Shown here: positions 7,882 through 14,405 of the stretch, piece by piece
Layout of the letters: every line of letters begins with the position of its first letter
Position numbering within the stretch: the stretch's first letter is position 1
Assembly: GCA_013361335.1 (NCBI GenBank)
Contig: JABFYH010000221.1
Span: 1-34,325, forward strand
Reading direction: 5' to 3'
DNA: 34,325 nt
From: Gemmatimonadaceae bacterium
Lineage (GTDB): Bacteria; Gemmatimonadota; Gemmatimonadetes; Gemmatimonadales; Gemmatimonadaceae
Position numbers and translations under genes: made by a program
Notes under the pieces: model-generated
Databases searched by the model: none
What the model was told of the DNA's origin: nothing
The model's input: only the letters and a program-made list of their open reading frames with translations

Positions 7882-9783
7882 ATGGCGCTAATCGGCATGC
7901 ACGACGTCAGCATCGCGTTCGGCGGCCCGCCCGTCCTCGATCAGGCTCGCTTCGCGATCGAGCGCGGCGAACGCGTCTGCCTGCTCGGTCGCAACGGCGC
8001 CGGCAAGAGCACGATCATGAAGCTGCTTCACGGCGAGCTCGCCCCCGACGCCGGGGAAGTGGTGCGCCAGTCTGGCGTCACCGTCGCTCGGCTCGACCAG
8101 GAGGTCCCCGACGACATCGAGGGCTCCACGTACGATGTCGTCGCCGAGGGGCTGGGACCGGCCGGCGCGCTCCTCGCCCGCTACCACCACGCCAGCCATC
8201 GCGTGGCCACGGAGCACAGCGACGCCGCGCTCCGGGAGATGGACCGGCTGCACCACGAGCTCGACGTCGCCGGTGCGTGGGAGATGCAGACGCGCGTCGA
8301 CACCGTGCTCCAGCACCTGGCGCTCGATGCCGACGCGCCCTTTCATCTGCTGTCGGGCGGACGGAAGCGGCAGGTGCTGCTCGCCCGGGCCCTCGTGCGG
8401 CAGCCGGACGTGCTCCTGCTGGACGAGCCCACCAACCATCTCGACGTCGACGCGATCGAGTGGATGGAGCGCTTTCTCATCGACCGCGACGCCACCATTA
8501 TTTTCGTCACCCACGATCGCGCCTTTCTCCGCCGCCTCGCCACGCGCATCGTCGAGCTCGACCGCGGCCGCCTCGTGGACTGGGGCGGCAATTACGACGC
8601 CTATCTCCGCCGCAAGGAAGCGGCGCTCGCCGCCGAGGCGAAGGAGTGGGCGGAGTTCGACAAAAAACTGGCGAAGGAAGAGGTGTGGATTCGCACCGGC
8701 ATCCAGGCGCGACGCACCCGGAACGAGGGCCGCGTGCGCTCGCTCGAGGCGCTGCGGCTCGAGCGCCGTGCTCGGCGCGACCGCGTCGGCACGGTGAAGC
8801 TGCAGGCGCAGGAGGCGGAGCGCTCGGGCAAGCTGGTCGTCGAGGCGAAGGCCGTCGGCTTCTCCCGCGGCGACCGCCCGATCGTGAAGGACCTCACGAC
8901 GACGATCATGCGCGGCGACCGGGTCGGGCTCATCGGCCCCAATGGCTCCGGCAAGACGACGCTCCTGCGCCTGCTCCTCGGCGAGCTGCCGCCCGACTCG
9001 GGCACGGTGCGCATCGGCACCGGACTCGAGGTGGCGTACTTCGATCAGCTGCGCGAACAGCTCGATCCGGAACGCAGCGTGTTCGACAGCGTCGCCGACG
9101 GCGCAGATTTCATCGAGGTCCGCGGCGAGACACGGAAGCACGTGTCGGGCTATCTCCAGGACTTTCTCTTCTCCCCCGACCGGGCGCGCACCCCGGTGCG
9201 CGCGCTTTCCGGCGGCGAACGGAATCGCCTTTTACTCGCCCGGCTGTTCACGCGCCGCTTCAATCTGCTCGTGCTCGACGAGCCCACGAACGATCTCGAC
9301 ATCGAGACGCTGGACCTGCTGGAAGAGCTGCTCCTCGAGTTCAGCGGCACGCTGCTGCTCGTCAGCCACGACCGTGCCTTCCTCGACGCCGTCGTCACCA
9401 GCACGCTGGTGTTCGGGGGCGGCGGCCGGGTAAGCGAATACGCGGGCGGCTACACGGATTGGGTGCGCCAGCGTCCCGCACCCGCCGTCACGCCGCCCCC
9501 CACATCACGAAAGGCGGCGCCCGTCCCAGTCCCGCGCCCATCCCGACAGAAGAAGCTCAGCTTCCGCGAGACGGCGGAGCTGGCCGAGCTGCCCGATCGC
9601 ATCGATGCGCTCGAGCGGGAACGCGAGCAGCTCTATCTCTCCCTCGCCGATCCGGCGCTGCTTCGTGACGGTTCGGCGGTCGCGACCGCTCGTGCACGGC
9701 TGGAGACGCTGGACGCCGAGATCACCGGGCTCACGGGCCGCTGGGAGGCGTTGGAGACGATCGCTGCCGGTGGCGGTGGCTGA
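7882..9783 (+). CDS. uup: ABC-F family ATPase, Uup type
   Basis: This 633-residue soluble protein has tandem ATP-binding cassettes and no membrane segments. ABC-F proteins act on ribosomes or, for Uup, also on branched DNA intermediates. Walker A motifs are GRNGAGKST (about 35-43) and GPNGSGKTT (about 352-360). The signatures LSGGRKRQ and LSGGERNR and two DEPTN Walker B motifs are intact. An arginine-rich helical linker joins the cassettes. The C-terminal 90 residues (KLSFRE...AELPDRIDALERE) form the coiled coil typical of Uup. There is no good Shine-Dalgarno; TAGATT at 7870-7875 stands 6 nt before the ATG. A second ATG at 7897 is possible. It is followed 39 nt later by the DUF4112 gene. Confidence 0.9.
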   Translation: MALIGMHDVSIAFGGPPVLDQARFAIERGERVCLLGRNGAGKSTIMKLLHGELAPDAGEVVRQSGVTVARLDQEVPDDIEGSTYDVVAEGLGPAGALLARYHHASHRVATEHSDAALREMDRLHHELDVAGAWEMQTRVDTVLQHLALDADAPFHLLSGGRKRQVLLARALVRQPDVLLLDEPTNHLDVDAIEWMERFLIDRDATIIFVTHDRAFLRRLATRIVELDRGRLVDWGGNYDAYLRRKEAALAAEAKEWAEFDKKLAKEEVWIRTGIQARRTRNEGRVRSLEALRLERRARRDRVGTVKLQAQEAERSGKLVVEAKAVGFSRGDRPIVKDLTTTIMRGDRVGLIGPNGSGKTTLLRLLLGELPPDSGTVRIGTGLEVAYFDQLREQLDPERSVFDSVADGADFIEVRGETRKHVSGYLQDFLFSPDRARTPVRALSGGERNRLLLARLFTRRFNLLVLDEPTNDLDIETLDLLEELLLEFSGTLLLVSHDRAFLDAVVTSTLVFGGGGRVSEYAGGYTDWVRQRPAPAVTPPPTSRKAAPVPVPRPSRQKKLSFRETAELAELPDRIDALEREREQLYLSLADPALLRDGSAVATARARLETLDAEITGLTGRWEALETIAAGGGG

Positions 9784-9822
9784 GCGCGCCCCAGTATCGT
9801 TCGCGATGCGCAATCACCCGCA

Positions 9823-10281
9823 ATGAGCGACGATCCCCTCTCGCGCGCCCGCACGCTCGCCCGTCTGCTCGACAGCGTCGCGCGGGTGCCCGGAACGAAC
9901 ATGCGCTTCGGGCTCGACCCGATCATCGGTCTCGTGCCCGGCCTCGGCGACGTCGCCGGTGCGGCGCTCAGCGGCTACCTCGTGCTGCTCGCGTCCCGCC
10001 TCGGCGCCCCGGGCACGGTGATCGTCCGCATGCTCGGGAACGTCGTCATCGATACCGTCGGTGGCACGGTACCGCTGATCGGCGACCTGTTCGATGCCGC
10101 GTGGAAGTCGAACACGCGCAACCTCACCCTGCTCGAGCGCCATCTCGGCCAGCCCGACTCCACGAAGCGCGCGAGCCGCGCCGTCGTGTGGGGGACGGTC
10201 GCGGCTCTGTTGCTGCTGGCGATCGGCGCGGCGACGGTCGGGCTGCTGGTCCTGCGCTGGCTCTTCGACGCCTTTGCATAG
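9823..10281 (+). CDS. DUF4112 membrane protein
   Basis: This 152-residue protein matches DUF4112: an N-terminal amphipathic stretch, then FGLDPIIGLVPGLGD (about 29-43), a paired GTVPLIGDLFDAAWKSN block (about 80-96) and the NLTLLERHL end of the domain. Hydrophobic segments lie at about 45-75 and, after the domain, at about 124-146. It is an integral membrane protein of unknown function. It probably shares a transcript with uup (39-nt gap). Its TAG stop (10279-10281) shares its last base with the octamer array that follows. Confidence 0.85.
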   Translation: MSDDPLSRARTLARLLDSVARVPGTNMRFGLDPIIGLVPGLGDVAGAALSGYLVLLASRLGAPGTVIVRMLGNVVIDTVGGTVPLIGDLFDAAWKSNTRNLTLLERHLGQPDSTKRASRAVVWGTVAALLLLAIGAATVGLLVLRWLFDAFA

Positions 10282-10312
10282 ACCGTCAGACCGTCAGACC
10301 CTCAGACCGTCC
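10281..10312. repeat. 8-bp tandem array, four copies, between convergent genes
   Basis: The units are GACCGTCA, GACCGTCA, GACCCTCA and GACCGTCC. On the minus strand they read as repeats of TGACGGTC. The stop codon of the alcohol dehydrogenase (10304-10302, TGA) falls inside the array, and the stop of the DUF4112 gene touches its left end. The same octamer recurs inside lhr at 27241-27264. Confidence 0.75.
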
Positions 10313-11369
10313 CGAGAGAGCTCATGTCGATCACGAAGCGGTACTTCACGTCGGATTTCAGCATCCGCTCGTAGGCCTCGTTGATCCGCTGGATCGGGAT
10401 CATCTCGATCTCCGCCGTGATGCCGTGCTTGCCGCAGAAGTCCAGCATCTCCTGCGTCTCCGCGATGCCGCCGATGAGCGAGCCGGCGAGGCTGCGGCGC
10501 CCCATGATGAGGTTGAACACCGTGGGCGACGGATGCGGCTCGGCGGGAGCGCCCACGAGCGTCATCACGCCGTCGCGCTTGAGCGCCGAGAGGAAGGGAT
10601 CGAGGTTGTGCGGCGCGGCGACCGTGTTGATGATGAAGTCGAGCGTGCCGGCACGAGCCGCCATCTCCTCCGCATCCCGCGAGATCACCACCTCGTCGGC
10701 GCCGAGTGCCAGCGCGTCGGCGCGCTTGTCGGGCGAGGTGGTGAACAGCACGACATGGGCGCCGAGCGCGTGCGCCAGCTTGATCGCCATGTGGCCCAGC
10801 CCGCCGAGTCCGACGACGCCGACCTTCGTCCCCTTGCCGGCGTTCCAATGACGGAGCGGCGACCAGGTGGTGATGCCCGCGCAGAGGAGTGGCGCCGCCG
10901 CCGCGGGATCGAGCCCGTCGGGGATGCGCAGCACGAACTTCTCGTCGACGACGATGTCCTTCGAGTAGCCGCCGTAGGTCACGCCGCCGGTGTGCTTGTC
11001 GGGGGAATTGTAGGTGCCCGTCATGCCGCGCTCGCAGTACTGCTCGAGCCCCTCGGCGCAGCTCGCGCATTGCTGGCAGGAGTCGACCATGCATCCCACG
11101 CCGACGAGGTCGCCCTTGGCGAATCCCTTCACGGCTGCTCCGGTGGCGACGACGCGCCCGACGATCTCGTGGCCCGGCACGCAGGGATAGACCGTGCCCG
11201 CCCACTCGGCGCGTGCGGTGTGGAGGTCGGAGTGACAGACGCCGCAGAAGAGAATGTCGATGTGGACGTCGGTCGGGCCGGGCTCACGCCGTGTGAACGC
11301 GAAGGGTCCGAGGGGTGCCTCGGCGCTCGGCGCGGCGAAGCCGACCGTGTCGATCATCGTTGCAATCAT
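10302..11369 (-). CDS. Zinc-dependent NAD(P) alcohol dehydrogenase (YahK/CAD-like)
   Basis: This 355-residue cytosolic medium-chain dehydrogenase/reductase interconverts alcohols and aldehydes. Catalytic zinc ligands are C45 (in CGVCHSDLH), H67 (PGHE) and C163. The structural zinc cluster is C98, C101, C104 and C112. The Rossmann glycine motif GLGGLG is at 187-192. Arrangement and length fit the cinnamyl-alcohol-dehydrogenase/YahK branch, usually NADPH-dependent broad-range aldehyde reductases. AGGA about 8 nt upstream supports the first ATG; M5 is an alternative. It is divergent from ppk2 with 96 bp between. The C-terminus (SSLGTV, then stop) is written by an octamer repeat. Confidence 0.93.
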   Translation of the reverse strand: MIATMIDTVGFAAPSAEAPLGPFAFTRREPGPTDVHIDILFCGVCHSDLHTARAEWAGTVYPCVPGHEIVGRVVATGAAVKGFAKGDLVGVGCMVDSCQQCASCAEGLEQYCERGMTGTYNSPDKHTGGVTYGGYSKDIVVDEKFVLRIPDGLDPAAAAPLLCAGITTWSPLRHWNAGKGTKVGVVGLGGLGHMAIKLAHALGAHVVLFTTSPDKRADALALGADEVVISRDAEEMAARAGTLDFIINTVAAPHNLDPFLSALKRDGVMTLVGAPAEPHPSPTVFNLIMGRRSLAGSLIGGIAETQEMLDFCGKHGITAEIEMIPIQRINEAYERMLKSDVKYRFVIDMSSLGTV

Positions 11370-11402
11370 CTGAATGTCCTGGGTGAATGACGAAACGGTG
11401 AA

Positions 11403-11444
11403 TCCGACCGACTGCCGCGAAGTTCGTGCTCGCGTCGGGTCGGA
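11403..11444. promoter_or_regulatory. Imperfect dyad between divergent genes
   Basis: TCCGACCGAC (11403-11412) and GTCGGGTCGGA (11434-11444) are near-perfect inverted copies in the 96-bp gap between the alcohol dehydrogenase (-) and ppk2 (+). It is placed where an operator would be, but nothing links it to a regulator, and short GC dyads are common at this base composition. Confidence 0.3.
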
Positions 11445-11465
11445 CGGGGGGCTAAGCTAGAGCAC

Positions 11466-12266
11466 ATGAAGCTCGAGCCCGTTACCGGCAAGCATTCCAT
11501 CCGCCTCGACGACGACCACGCCCGTATCCGGGGCAAGGTCACATCGGGCAAGGAGCTCGACAAGGACACCGCGGAGCTCGTCGACCGGATCTCCGACCTT
11601 CAGCGCGTCCTCTATGCCGACGCGCGCTACGCTTTCCTCATCGTCCTGCAGGGGCGCGACGCGTCCGGGAAGGACGGCACCATTCGCAAGGTGTTCACCG
11701 CCGTCAACCCACAGGGCTGCACCGTCTCCGCCTTCAAGGCGCCGACGGACATCGAGCAGCGCCACGACTTCCTGTGGCGCGTGCACCAGCAGGTCCCCGC
11801 CCGCGGCATGATCGGCATCTTCAACCGGTCGCATTACGAGGAGGTGCTCGTCCCGCGCGTGCACGGCGACCTGTCGAAGGCCGTCTGGACCGCGCGCTAC
11901 GAGCAGATCAACGACTTCGAGCGCATGCTGTCGGCGAACGGGGTCGTGATCCTCAAGTTCATGCTCCACGTCTCGCGCGACGAGCAGAAGAAGCGGCTGC
12001 TCGAGCGGATCGAGGACCCGGAGAAGAACTGGAAGTTTCGCGCGGGCGACCTGGACGACCGTGCACGCTGGGACGACTTCACCAAGGCGTACCGCGGGCT
12101 GCTCGCGCATACGAGCACCGAATGGGCGCCCTGGTACATCGTCCCGGCCGACGACAAGGACGTGCGCGATTATCTGGTGGCTCGCACCATCGCCGACCGG
12201 CTGAGGAAGCTGCGCCTCCGCTATCCCCCCGCCGATGCGTCCATCGTGGGTGTGACCGTCGAGTGA
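11466..12266 (+). CDS. ppk2: PPK2-family polyphosphate:nucleotide phosphotransferase
   Basis: This 266-residue cytosolic kinase uses polyphosphate to phosphorylate nucleotides. The Walker A block is G63-RDASGK-D-G71, and the second block is FNRSHYEEV (119-127). A lid-type Arg/Lys-rich segment follows (EQKKRLLERIEDPEKNWKF). The short N-terminus and the FNRSHYE form (rather than FDRSWYNR) resemble class III PPK2 enzymes, several of which act on both AMP and ADP; the class is an inference. No strong ribosome site is seen, only a G-run about 15 nt upstream. Its TGA overlaps the GTG start of the HAD gene by 4 nt, so the two form an operon. Confidence 0.9.
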   Translation: MKLEPVTGKHSIRLDDDHARIRGKVTSGKELDKDTAELVDRISDLQRVLYADARYAFLIVLQGRDASGKDGTIRKVFTAVNPQGCTVSAFKAPTDIEQRHDFLWRVHQQVPARGMIGIFNRSHYEEVLVPRVHGDLSKAVWTARYEQINDFERMLSANGVVILKFMLHVSRDEQKKRLLERIEDPEKNWKFRAGDLDDRARWDDFTKAYRGLLAHTSTEWAPWYIVPADDKDVRDYLVARTIADRLRKLRLRYPPADASIVGVTVE

Positions 12267-13057
12267 TCCAGCTGATCTGTCTGGACGTCGACGGCACGCT
12301 GGTCGGCCGTTCGGGCGAAGTGCCGGAAGAGATCTGGGCCGCGACCAGCCGGCTGCTCGGCCTCGGCGTGCGTCTCGCCATCTGCTCCGGGCGCCCCGCC
12401 TTCGGCAAGACGCGCCGCTACGCCAGCCGCCTCGACCCCGACGGCTGGCATGTCTTTCAGAATGGCGCGAGCGTCGTCCACCTGCCCGGCGGCAACACCC
12501 GGTCGCGCCCCATCGCCGCCGACGTCGTTCGCGGGCTGGTCGAGCGCGCACGGGTCACGGGACGGCCGCTCGAGCTCTACGGCGACGCCACCCACGCCGT
12601 GGAGCTCGACGTCCCACGCACCCGCCGCCACGCCGAGCTGCTCGGCATCCCCTTCGTGCGGCGCGATCTCCTCACCTTCAACGTCCCCGTCGTGCGCGCC
12701 CAGTGGCTCCTTCCGCACGATGAAGTCGACGCGGTGCTCGCGGAGCCGCACGAGGGGCTCACCCTGTCGCATTCGCTGTCGCCGGTGATGCCCGACACCA
12801 GCTTCCTCAACGTCACCCCCGAGGGCGTCGACAAGGGCGCCGCGGTGCGCGCAGTGGCGGAGGAGTACGGCGTGCCGCTCGACCGCGTGATGATGGTCGG
12901 CGACGGCGCGAACGACGTCCCGGTCATGCGCATCGTCGGCGTTCCGGTCGCCATGGGCAACGCCGAACCTGCCGCCCGCGACGCCGCCCGGCACCACGTC
13001 GGCGACGTGGATCGCGGTGGGCTGCTCGAGGCGCTGGCGCTTGCGGGGACGCTGTGA
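12263..13057 (+). CDS. Cof-type HAD-IIB phosphatase
   Basis: This 264-residue cytosolic HAD hydrolase shows all four motifs: D8-V-D10-G-T (I), S42-G-R (II), K191 in DKG (III), and G213-D214-G-A-N-D218 (IV). The region between about 85 and 175 is the C2-type cap. Such enzymes dephosphorylate sugar phosphates or flavin/pyridoxal intermediates; the substrate cannot be read here. The start is the GTG at 12263 inside the GTGA overlap with ppk2; no ATG is placed to include the essential DVDGT. The stop is the first base triplet of an octamer/palindrome at 13055. Confidence 0.88.
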   Translation: MIQLICLDVDGTLVGRSGEVPEEIWAATSRLLGLGVRLAICSGRPAFGKTRRYASRLDPDGWHVFQNGASVVHLPGGNTRSRPIAADVVRGLVERARVTGRPLELYGDATHAVELDVPRTRRHAELLGIPFVRRDLLTFNVPVVRAQWLLPHDEVDAVLAEPHEGLTLSHSLSPVMPDTSFLNVTPEGVDKGAAVRAVAEEYGVPLDRVMMVGDGANDVPVMRIVGVPVAMGNAEPAARDAARHHVGDVDRGGLLEALALAGTL

Positions 13058-13094
13058 GCGGATGAGCGGTCCACCGCTCATCCGCTCAGCCGCT
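13055..13094. terminator. Perfect 32-nt palindrome built from 8-bp units
   Basis: Positions 13056-13087 are a perfect 15-bp stem with a 2-nt centre. The stretch 13055-13094 divides exactly into octamers: TGAGCGGA, TGAGCGGT, CCACCGCT, CATCCGCT, CAGCCGCT, that is, two forward and three inverted units. The HAD stop (13055-13057) and the DUF2911 stop (13094-13096) bound it. It should act as a two-way terminator between these convergent genes, though neither side has a clear U-tract. Confidence 0.7.
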
Positions 13095-13981
13095 TAGTTC
13101 TTCCGCTTCGCCTGGATCCACGGCTTGCCGTCGAACATCGCCGTGAATCCCGTCGCGCGGCCATTCACCACGTCGAACTCCACCGGCGCGACCTCGACGT
13201 CGTAGATCTTGCCGTCCTTGAGAAACGCCGGCATGAACCGGCCCGGGGTCTCCGTCGGGAGGTACTCCATCTCCACCGGCTCCCCATTCGGTTGATCGAG
13301 GATGCCGCGCAGCGCCCCCTTGGCATTGACGATCGCGAGCTTCATCTCCGGCGACCGCCCGCCGTTCGGCGTCGCGAACGTCACCGCATAGGTGCCGAGG
13401 TAGGGCGTGAGCTGGTCCGCCGTCAGCACGACCTTCGGCGTGGTCGGCGTGATCCCGATGTCGAGCGGCACCGTCGTCGTGCCCCAGCGCAGCCGCAGCT
13501 CCGTGTGCGTCGGCGAGACCGTCGGGAAGTCGAAGGTGAGCACCTCCACCTGCTCGGCCGTCGTCGTGTGCGAGATCGGCACCGCGAGCGCCATGTCCGC
13601 CGGCCGCGGGTGCGCCGTGTGGAAGAGTCCCGCGTTCTTGTGGAAGTAGAGCATCCACTGCGACGTCGGGTCGCTCGTGAGCCAGAGCGAGTACTTGCCC
13701 GCCGGCAGCGGCTTTCCGTCGACGGTCACGTCGCGCGAGATCTGGAAGGTCGTCGCCTGATTCGCCCCCGGCGTCCACACCTCGTCGCGCGTCACGACCT
13801 TGCCGAACAACGAATCCCGGCCCCGCGCCTGCGGCCGGCCGTAGTCCACGGTGATCACGGTGCCGTCCACCGTCTGCGACACCGAGCCGCGCTCGCTCGC
13901 GCGAATCTGCGCGCCCACCTCCGGCGCGAGCATGGCGACGGCGACCGATACGACAATGAGCTTGTGCATTGGGATTCTCAT
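13094..13981 (-). CDS. Exported DUF2911 protein
   Basis: This 295-residue protein has a signal peptide (MHKLIVVSVAVAMLAPEVGAQ, cleaved near 24-25). DUF2911 follows at about 28-165, with the typical start of repeated Ser/Thr beta strands, the VWTPGANQATTF block and a PAGKYSLW block. A C-terminal beta domain (about 185-295) resembles the DUF3471-type module seen after peptidases. It is presumably periplasmic; the function is unknown. The first ATG (13981) is 7 nt after the preceding gene's stop; the next ATG (13969) would give 291 residues with the same signal. It is third in an operon after the S9 peptidase and CYCxC genes. Confidence 0.85.
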   Translation of the reverse strand: MRIPMHKLIVVSVAVAMLAPEVGAQIRASERGSVSQTVDGTVITVDYGRPQARGRDSLFGKVVTRDEVWTPGANQATTFQISRDVTVDGKPLPAGKYSLWLTSDPTSQWMLYFHKNAGLFHTAHPRPADMALAVPISHTTTAEQVEVLTFDFPTVSPTHTELRLRWGTTTVPLDIGITPTTPKVVLTADQLTPYLGTYAVTFATPNGGRSPEMKLAIVNAKGALRGILDQPNGEPVEMEYLPTETPGRFMPAFLKDGKIYDVEVAPVEFDVVNGRATGFTAMFDGKPWIQAKRKN

Positions 13982-13988
13982 CAAGGGT

Positions 13989-14405
13989 TCACGTGTCGCC
14001 GAACTCGGCGTCGATCGCGCGGCGAATGCCGGCCAGCGACCAGCCTTCCTTGTGAAGCTTGTGCGCGAGCTTGGCCTGCCCCTGGCAGATCGCGCAGTGC
14101 TGCGCCATCCCGCCCTGTTCATAGCAGCTCAGCAGCGAGTAGAAGCCCTCCTGGTCCGCGCAGCCACAGTTGCATCGGATTCCGTCCACCACCTCGGGGA
14201 TCTCGCGCACCATCGCAAACACCGGCGCCGCCGACTTGTCCATCAGCTTCGCGTCCGGCAGCACCTTCGCCGCCGTGATTCCCGGACGAGGAGTGGGATG
14301 CTTCGGCTTCTGCACCCGGGGCGGCGCGCTCATCGCCCGCGCCGGCCGCGCCAGCAGCGCGACCGACAGCACGGCGAGAAACCGGCGACGCGACAGGGTC
14401 ATCAT
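13989..14405 (-). CDS. Cys-rich CYCxC-type protein with Tat-like signal
   Basis: This 138-residue protein starts with a twin-arginine-like signal (SRRRFLAVLSVALLARPARA), so it may be exported folded. The mature part carries a cysteine cluster C78-N-C80-G-C82, then C94, and C104/C107 in HCAICQ. This matches the PCYCGC/CYCxC-motif family, whose function is not known; the cysteines could hold a metal or cofactor (inference). A C-terminal helix with GWSLAGIRRAID ends the protein. Its ATG overlaps the stop of the S9 peptidase by 4 nt (ATGA), so the two are translationally coupled. It is shorter than many relatives but looks complete. Confidence 0.82.
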   Translation of the reverse strand: MMTLSRRRFLAVLSVALLARPARAMSAPPRVQKPKHPTPRPGITAAKVLPDAKLMDKSAAPVFAMVREIPEVVDGIRCNCGCADQEGFYSLLSCYEQGGMAQHCAICQGQAKLAHKLHKEGWSLAGIRRAIDAEFGDT

